The position numbers were made by a program, and so were the translations under genes. The notes beneath the pieces were generated by a model, which had not been told where the DNA came from, ran no database searches, and saw nothing but the letters and a program-made list of their open reading frames with translations. From DATNPH01 sp036703315 (GTDB lineage Bacteria; Cyanobacteriota; Cyanobacteriia; Cyanobacteriales; Coleofasciculaceae): 19,150 bases of DNA. Within the stretch, counting starts at the first letter, position 1; each line of letters begins with the position of its first letter. Positions 14,395-19,150 of this stretch are shown here, piece after piece. The DNA lies in the NCBI GenBank assembly GCA_036703315.1, contig DATNPH010000108.1, forward strand, positions 1 to 19,150, read 5' to 3'.

Positions 14395-15179
14395 AGCGAG
14401 TTATTAAAATCGCTCAAACGTTCCTCTCGGTTTACTACGCTTATATGTTGGAATACCGGGCGGAACTGTTTTTATGGGCGCTGTCGGGAACTTTGCCACT
14501 TATCTTAATGGGTGTCTGGACAAAGGCATCTCAGGGGGGACAATTTGGTTTAGAGCCGGCAGATTTTGCTCGTTACTTTCTCACGGTTTTTCTTGTCCGC
14601 CAGTTTAATGTGGTTTGGGTAGTCTGGGAGTTTGAGAAGGACGTGGTGCAAGGGCGGCTTTCTCCCCGATTGTTACAGCCTATCGATCCGGTGTGGCACC
14701 ATGTCGCCTCACATTTGTCTGAACGACTTGCTCGTCTGCCCTTCGCAACGCTGCTTGTGGGTTTTTTTTTCTTACTTTATCCTGAGGCGATTTGGCTACC
14801 GAGTTTTGGTAATGTGTTGCTGTTTGTGCTAGTGGTAGTGCTGGCTTTTGTCCTGCGCTTCTTGATCCAGTACACGTTCGCTCTGTTTGCCTTCTGGACA
14901 GAACGAGCTAGCGCGATCGAGCAATTCTGGTTTTTGTTCTACTTGTTTCTGTCTGGGATAATTGCACCTCTGGAAGTTTTTCCTCCAGAGGTGCGAGAGG
15001 TAGCACTGTGGACGCCTTTTCCTTATCTAATTCACTTTCCCGCCGCGATTTTGATTGGGTTACCTGTGGATATTGTGCGGGGTATTTTGGTGATGCTGGG
15101 TTGGAGTGTACTATTTTTCATCTGGAATCGCTGGCTGTGGCGTCAGGGGTTGAAGCAATACTCCGGGATGGGAGCTTAG
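14391..15179 (+). CDS. ABC-2 family exporter permease
   Basis: This polytopic membrane protein of 262 residues has about six hydrophobic segments (roughly 25-42, 60-78, 112-132, 140-165, 178-197, 225-250). Residues such as WEFEKDVVQGRLSPRLLQPIDP (83-104 region) and SGIIAPLEVFPP (188-199) fit the DUF990 ABC-2 permeases that work with the ATPase upstream. Such systems normally use two different permeases. The second would be expected immediately downstream, but there the sequence runs into a glycosyltransferase fragment on the other strand. The stop at 15177-15179 overlaps that fragment's end. Confidence 0.88.
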   Translation: MKRVIKIAQTFLSVYYAYMLEYRAELFLWALSGTLPLILMGVWTKASQGGQFGLEPADFARYFLTVFLVRQFNVVWVVWEFEKDVVQGRLSPRLLQPIDPVWHHVASHLSERLARLPFATLLVGFFFLLYPEAIWLPSFGNVLLFVLVVVLAFVLRFLIQYTFALFAFWTERASAIEQFWFLFYLFLSGIIAPLEVFPPEVREVALWTPFPYLIHFPAAILIGLPVDIVRGILVMLGWSVLFFIWNRWLWRQGLKQYSGMGA

Positions 15180-15376
15180 GTGAGAAAGCCAAACTGCAAA
15201 AAGGCCAGACAATTGAGGCAATCAAGCACCTCTTGCCGCTCGACACGACCCTTGACCAGAAAGTGTTTTTCTAATCCATAGCGACTGATGAGATTCAACA
15301 TCTCTTCCATATCTGACCCGTCGCCACAAATAGTTAGGTGCACATCAACTTTCTGTTCTACCAGAATCCGCATCAT
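15176..15376 (-). pseudogene. Glycosyltransferase (GT4-like) fragment
   Basis: About 50 residues (ILVEQKVDVHLTICGDG, then SDMEEMLNLISRYGLEKHFLVKGR, VERQEVLDCLN) match the middle of the C-terminal Rossmann domain of group 1 glycosyltransferases: the ICGDG loop, a helix and the V.F.GRV...EV segment. The rest of the enzyme is missing on both sides. The frame ends after CLAFLQFGFLT at the ABC permease stop, where homology is already lost. Upstream it stays open only to about 15422, with non-homologous sequence. The sugar-nucleotide ExxxxxxxE motif is absent, so it cannot be active. Confidence 0.65.
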
Positions 15377-15393
15377 TACCCTCTCAACACAAA

Positions 15394-15436
15394 GCGCTAC
15401 TCCTGCGGGTTGAAGTAGCGCCTAGCCCTTAAAGGG
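15394..15436 (-). terminator. Hairpin downstream of the universal-stress-like gene
   Basis: GCGCTACT (15394-15401) and AGTAGCGC (15414-15421) form a perfect 8-bp stem with a 12-base loop. A small palindrome, CCCTTAAAGGG, lies at 15426-15436. The pair sits 27-69 bases after the minus-strand stop at 15463. It may terminate that transcript, but no strong U tract follows, and GTAGCGC-type hairpins are also common repeats. Confidence 0.4.
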
Positions 15437-15462
15437 TTCTGAAGCTAAGGAAGAATTAGAGC

Positions 15463-16185
15463 CTACTCCAAACTCAGGACGGTTGGAATACCCAACACTG
15501 AACAGGGGAAATTAGAACCGAATTCCTGAACAATGGGATGATTGACACGATTACAGCCCAAGAACAGTAGAGTTGCCGATTCTGATTCAACAACGGTTCT
15601 CAGTTCAGTCGCCACATCACCAAACCGGAGATGAGCTTTGAAGGAACCCCGCCATTCTTCAGCTAGACAACGTGCTTGCCATAAAATACGGTCAGCTTGC
15701 TCAAACCAATGAGCTTGGCAAGGGGTTGATTTCTTGGGACGATGTTGCTTTGCCGATTTCTTCTTGCGAGTTACCGCTAACCTCTGAGGTTTTGATTCAG
15801 CTAAGACGGATGGAGCTGAGTGTCGGGGTGCCGAGGCTTTTGGAACGCTCAATGAAAGCCTATGGATTGATGAGCTGCTTTCATCAGTTGAGCTGGAGAC
15901 ATCTGGAGCCTTACTGCTTTGCTTTTCATCTACGACGTAGACGACTTGAACGGTGACTTCCTTTTGAGTCACTAAACGGGTTTGATGAGCAATCCACATC
16001 GTCAAATCCAGAGCCGTTTGACTTCTAGGGGAAGCGTTATAACCAACGACTAAGTTGACTGATTTTGTAGCACTAGACCATTTAGAAGCGGCTGAAGCTG
16101 GCTCAGGCAACAACACCATTTGTTCAATTAAATCGTTCCGATCCATTGCGCCTTCAAGACGCACCAACATTGGCTTGATGTTCAC
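15463..16185 (-). CDS. Universal stress protein-like, with a long basic insertion
   Basis: The start is chosen as the GTG at 16185, with GAGAGGAT seven bases upstream. Longer in-frame starts lack a ribosome-binding site and add unconserved sequence. The product is 240 residues. VNLVVGYNASPRSQTALDLTMWIAHQTR (the first strand and helix, from residue 43) and LLFLGCNRVNHPIV...FGSNFPCSVLGIP (207-234) match the two ends of a USP fold. Between them residues 89-157 form a Ser-rich then Lys/Arg-rich low-complexity insert (KKKSAKQHRPKK at 141-152). The ATP loop is degenerate: the G-x2-G-x9-G-S pattern keeps Gly210 and Gly223-Ser224 but not the second Gly. It lies downstream of the NrtD-like gene with 329 bases between. 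Confidence 0.75.
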   Translation of the reverse strand: MNIKPMLVRLEGAMDRNDLIEQMVLLPEPASAASKWSSATKSVNLVVGYNASPRSQTALDLTMWIAHQTRLVTQKEVTVQVVYVVDEKQSSKAPDVSSSTDESSSSIHRLSLSVPKASAPRHSAPSVLAESKPQRLAVTRKKKSAKQHRPKKSTPCQAHWFEQADRILWQARCLAEEWRGSFKAHLRFGDVATELRTVVESESATLLFLGCNRVNHPIVQEFGSNFPCSVLGIPTVLSLE

Positions 16186-16514
16186 AGCTTTATCCTCTCT
16201 AAAATAAAAAAAGTTACAGATGAGAGGGGGGTCATAAACAGCTACCACTACCACTATGTGTTCTAGATCCAGTGATAACCGTAAGGAGACTCCAATGACA
16301 ACTGCTATCAGATAATAAAAGCCAAAGTCTTTGGTGCTCCTTCCATTGCCGACGGAGTTAGCTGACGGGCTGAGACTGGAAGGTGTCTCTCTCATACCGA
16401 AGATTAGCCCCAAAAATTGGTTCCTCCGCTCCAAATCTCAGGCTGACAGCTTGCGACTGCCAGCTTGGATCGGATTAGGCTGCCCACTCAACAACTGAAG
16501 TGATGACATGCAAT
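16186..16514. other. Intergenic region upstream of the universal-stress-like gene
   Basis: No supported gene lies in these 329 bases. A minus-strand frame continues the USP gene upstream and gives a hydrophobic run (FYYLIAVVIGVSLRLSL), but its first possible start is a TTG without a Shine-Dalgarno. It is treated as leader. The promoter of the USP-like gene is probably here. Confidence 0.4.
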
Positions 16515-17351
16515 TTACTCGTCTTGCGTGAAATACCGATCCAGGAAATTCAAGGCATGGTTTCGCAGTTCGAAGTATTCTTTTGATTCACGTAATGCTT
16601 GGCGATCGCGCGGATGGGGAAAAGGCACCTCTAGTATCTCCCCGATTTTAGCATTGGGTCCATTGGTCATCATCACAATCCGGTCTGACATATACAAAGC
16701 TTCATCAACATCATGGGTAATCATCATCACTGACTGCGGGTTGTTCTCCCAAATATCCAGCACCTGACGCTGTAATTTGCCACGAGTCAACGCATCTAGT
16801 GCGCCAAAGGGTTCATCCATCAGTAACAGTTTCGGACGAATTGCCAAAGCACGAGCAATCCCTACCCGCTGTTTCATCCCCCCGGAAATTTCATCGGGGT
16901 ATTTATTGGCAGCTGCTGTTAAATTCACCATTGCCAGATGTTCACTGACAATTTGTTTTTTCTCTAAAGGAGGGACTTTTTTTAGCACTTCATCTACAGC
17001 TAACCGCACATTTTCTTGTACAGTTAACCACGGCAGCAGTGAATAATGCTGAAACACCATCATTCGTTCTGCTCCTGGTTTGCGAATTTCTTTTCCTTCC
17101 AGTCGAATCGAGCCAGAAGTAGGTTTTTCCAAACCAGCAACCATTTTAAGCAGTGTTGATTTACCGCAACCAGAGTGACCAATAACGGTGACAAATTCGT
17201 CATTGCGTAGGGTTAGATTGATTCCGTCTAGGACAACAAGTTCACCGCCCTCAGGAGTAGGATAGGATTTGACGAGGTTTTCAATTTCAAGAAATCCTTG
17301 GTTGGTCGTATTTCTATCATATCTATCGGCTGTGGAAGGAAATTGCTTCAT
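16515..17351 (-). CDS. NrtD/CmpD-type ABC transporter ATP-binding protein
   Basis: This import ATPase has 278 residues. Walker A is GHSGCGKS (58-65), the Q-loop is Gln101 (VFQHYSLLPWLTVQENV), the signature is ISGGMKQR (155-162), Walker B is LLLMDEP (175-181), and the switch is His213 in MMITHDVDEAL. These are characteristic of the nitrate/sulfonate/bicarbonate (NitT/TauT) group, and YMSDRIVMMTNGPNAKIGEI matches NrtD/CmpD. The upstream gene on the same strand encodes the matching binding protein, but the permease (NrtB/CmpB) and the NrtC/CmpC fusion ATPase are absent between them. AGGAG seven bases before the ATG supports the start. Nitrate, nitrite, bicarbonate and cyanate are all possible cargo. 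Confidence 0.92.
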   Translation of the reverse strand: MKQFPSTADRYDRNTTNQGFLEIENLVKSYPTPEGGELVVLDGINLTLRNDEFVTVIGHSGCGKSTLLKMVAGLEKPTSGSIRLEGKEIRKPGAERMMVFQHYSLLPWLTVQENVRLAVDEVLKKVPPLEKKQIVSEHLAMVNLTAAANKYPDEISGGMKQRVGIARALAIRPKLLLMDEPFGALDALTRGKLQRQVLDIWENNPQSVMMITHDVDEALYMSDRIVMMTNGPNAKIGEILEVPFPHPRDRQALRESKEYFELRNHALNFLDRYFTQDE

Positions 17352-17457
17352 GATCAGGCTCCTAGTGTAGTTGCTACTGGTTAGCGGTCAATTGCAATGA
17401 TGCATCCCTGATTGGCTGAGCGCTGTTTTAACTTTTAACCATTGCGGCTAGCCGTTC

Positions 17458-17512
17458 AAAAGGAGGTCTTTTTGATTATTTAGTACAGTTAACCATTTCT
17501 TATCCTCCTTTA
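17458..17512 (-). promoter_or_regulatory. Leader with strong Shine-Dalgarno, six-codon frame and anti-Shine-Dalgarno
   Basis: On the minus strand AAAGGAGG (17511-17504) lies seven bases before an ATG at 17496. That opens MVNCTK and stops at 17476. CCTCCTTT (17466-17459) follows and is a perfect 8-base complement of the Shine-Dalgarno, with a 37-base loop. The NrtD-like start is about 108 bases further on. This arrangement suits translational attenuation or sequestration. It could also be the start of a deleted gene followed by chance complementarity. Confidence 0.4.
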
Positions 17513-17594
17513 GAAATCCAGCGTCACGTCAAGTCATCAGTTGCTGATTTTTCAGTTTTTTAGCCCTAATAACTGTTGAAAAAATCAATGGCTA

Positions 17595-19073
17595 TTAGGA
17601 CATATAAAAGCGTTGCGGAGCATCTGCCCGGATTTCAAAGCTATTGAGATAGCCTACTGGGTCGCTGGGGTCAAAGCCTTTCTTGTCAATGAAGACTTCA
17701 GGGGGTTCAACTTTGAAATCATCCTTGGGAGACTCGATGCCCATTTCTGCGGCAATCTCTCGATAAAGGTCCGCTCTCCAGCCTTTTTTGGCTACTTCTT
17801 CCGGATTTTTTGGCAATTCCTTAATTTGTCCCCAACGAGCAGCTTGAGTCATTAACCAGATGCTTCTAGAACGCCAGAGAAACGTCGAGTGTTCTCCAGG
17901 TTGTTGAGGAATGTTTTTAGGTATATCAAAGAAAATCGTTGTGTCATCTGATTGTATGGTGCGGTCTTTGCCATCAAACCCACCATAGTTGTAATTGCCA
18001 ATCAGTGCTGGTCCCGTGAACTTAGTAATGCACTTATCCAGTGATTTGATGTTGTCTTCATTAATCATCGGGGGTGCCTTGCACTTCTTGGGTTTTGCTC
18101 CAGTGAAAGACCGTCCGGTAATAATTGCGGCAACTTCTTCACGATTTTCGGGTTTACCGCAATACTGGCAAGCTTCAATCATCGCCTTGACCAGAGAGCG
18201 ATAAGTTTTGGGATACTTTACAATAAAGTCTTCCATCACCCCAAGCAGTCGGTCTGGATGACCGAGCCAGACTTCTTTACCTTGAGCAAACGTGAAGCCA
18301 ACGCCTTCGTTACCTTTGATTGCCCGTGTGTTCCAAGGTTCTGCCACCATATATCCCTGCATCGCACCAATCCGCACGTTGATCACCATCTGAGGCGGGG
18401 GAACGATGATGATCCGAAACTCCTTAAGGGGATCGACACCTCCGGCGGCGGCTAAGTAGCGGATAAAGTATTCGTAGATAGAAGAACTCAGGACGACAGC
18501 CCAGACTTTGTTCTCCGCTGGCTGCTTTTCAAAGAAGTTTCGGAAATCTCGCCCAAACGCCTCCAAGTTCCCGTTGTACTCATGCCAAGGACGCAATCCA
18601 GAGTCCCACATCGCCTTGTTCATCGTCATGGCGTTGCCGTGGCGGTGTATCGTCATCGCCGCGCAGAGTGGGGCATGGCGTGCGCCTTCAGCGCCAATTC
18701 TGGCATTGGTTACAGCCCCTGAAACGACGGGTGCGGCATCGAGACGACCAAAAATAACGCCATCGCGAGAGGTAGCCCAGCTGGCTTCCCGGTTGAGCTT
18801 AACATTGAGACCGTACTTGCGGAAAAACCCTTTGTACCACGCGATCGCAAAAGGGGCACAGTCATTCACCGGCACATACCCAACGGTGAGGTTAGGTTTT
18901 TCCAGGTCTTTGGGATTTACTACTGGTTCTACCGCCTCAGCAGTTTTAGTCAGTCCCTGAGGAGAACGACTCGCGTTAACGGCGCAAGAGGAAAGTGCCG
19001 TGCTAGCGGCTGTCGCTCCCATGCCTGTCAGAAAGTCGCGCCGATTCCAGTGATTTGAGGATGTGTCACTCAT
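17595..19073 (-). CDS. NrtA/CmpA-type substrate-binding protein, Tat-exported lipoprotein
   Basis: This protein has 492 residues; NrtA and CmpA are usually near 440-450. The N-terminus has a twin-arginine motif NRRDFL (10-15) and a lipobox ALSSC (26-30, Cys30), so it should be anchored outside the plasma membrane. Family blocks are NLTVGYVPVNDCAPFAIA (61-78), GFFRKYGL (82-89), EASWATSRDGV (96-106), VPPPQMV (224-230) and VAEPW (243-247). It binds a small oxyanion or bicarbonate for import by a NrtBCD-type transporter. Substrate residues cannot be assigned safely by eye, so nitrate, nitrite, bicarbonate and cyanate remain open. Extra length lies in the C-terminal third. The ATPase gene follows after 243 bases, with no permease between. 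The start is not backed by a strong Shine-Dalgarno. Confidence 0.92.
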   Translation of the reverse strand: MSDTSSNHWNRRDFLTGMGATAASTALSSCAVNASRSPQGLTKTAEAVEPVVNPKDLEKPNLTVGYVPVNDCAPFAIAWYKGFFRKYGLNVKLNREASWATSRDGVIFGRLDAAPVVSGAVTNARIGAEGARHAPLCAAMTIHRHGNAMTMNKAMWDSGLRPWHEYNGNLEAFGRDFRNFFEKQPAENKVWAVVLSSSIYEYFIRYLAAAGGVDPLKEFRIIIVPPPQMVINVRIGAMQGYMVAEPWNTRAIKGNEGVGFTFAQGKEVWLGHPDRLLGVMEDFIVKYPKTYRSLVKAMIEACQYCGKPENREEVAAIITGRSFTGAKPKKCKAPPMINEDNIKSLDKCITKFTGPALIGNYNYGGFDGKDRTIQSDDTTIFFDIPKNIPQQPGEHSTFLWRSRSIWLMTQAARWGQIKELPKNPEEVAKKGWRADLYREIAAEMGIESPKDDFKVEPPEVFIDKKGFDPSDPVGYLNSFEIRADAPQRFYMS

Positions 19074-19150
19074 AAGTCAGTCTCATCCATGCTTTCATGC
19101 CCAGCTGAAGTGTGAAGAATTCAGCTTTCTTAAACTCTGTCAGATATGCC

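Noticed and set aside
16283..16342. A second Shine-Dalgarno / six-codon frame (MTTAIR) / CTCCTT arrangement on the plus strand
   Set aside because: Only six bases pair, no plus-strand gene follows, and the similarity to the 17458-17512 leader is probably chance.
18508..18960. 150-codon plus-strand frame
   Set aside because: It is antisense to the NrtA/CmpA-type gene; long shadows are expected opposite this GC-rich coding region.

Overview
The window looks like cyanobacterial chromosome. The palindrome GCGATCGC (HIP1) occurs about 14 times in 19 kb. Heptad-type intergenic repeats of the CTCCCTA/ACTCCCT and TATGAAG kinds are present. Many proteins have their natural relatives in cyanobacteria: a NrtA/CmpA-type binding protein, NrtD/CmpD-type ATPase, duplicated PepSY membrane protein and YflT-type stress protein. 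The genus cannot be fixed from this sequence alone. No rRNA, tRNA, CRISPR array or phage gene was found.

Layout. (1) 1-139 is the end of an insertion sequence that has cut a Tat-exported Rieske protein gene (about 140-465, minus) after its first Fe-S motif. (2) 799-2294, minus: an internally duplicated PepSY-type membrane protein and a rubrerythrin. (3) 2567-4436, minus: a NodI/NodJ-like ABC-2 exporter pair, with a dispersed repeat filling the gap between its two genes. (4) 4437-6540, minus: a long fold-back hairpin, a small exported protein, a hot-dog thioesterase behind a second copy of the same repeat, and a YflT-type stress protein. (5) 6977-9241, plus: a heme-oxygenase-like iron enzyme and a methyltransferase, with a MITE-like element between them. 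(6) 9401-10420, minus: a PLP threonine/serine dehydratase, with a palindromic IS200/IS605-type remnant against its stop codon. (7) 11178-12173, plus: a Tat-exported aldo/keto reductase; then 12234-13082, minus: a YdcF/DUF218 protein. (8) 13411-15179, plus: an ABC-2 exporter ATPase and permease with a 4-base overlap, abutting a glycosyltransferase fragment on the other strand. (9) 15463-19073, minus: a universal-stress-like protein, a NrtD/CmpD-type ATPase and a NrtA/CmpA-type binding protein.

How the genes relate. Most are independent accessory or housekeeping genes. Linked functions are visible in three ABC clusters. The NodIJ-like pair looks complete. The 13411-15179 pair normally has a second permease, which is not here. 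The NrtA/NrtD pair has no permease between or around it in the window. The 243-base gap between NrtA and NrtD instead holds a strong Shine-Dalgarno, a six-codon reading frame and a complementary anti-Shine-Dalgarno. This resembles an attenuator, or the scar of a lost gene.

Several repeat-type elements (IS ends, MITE candidates, IS605-type palindromes, the 35-bp perfect inverted pair) show that intergenic DNA here has been reshaped by small mobile elements. I saw no clear new defence or biosynthetic system. The most distinctive items are the NrtA/NrtD leader region, the fold-back hairpin at 4622-4708, the repeat that separates the NodI/NodJ-like genes, and the iron enzyme of unknown substrate.
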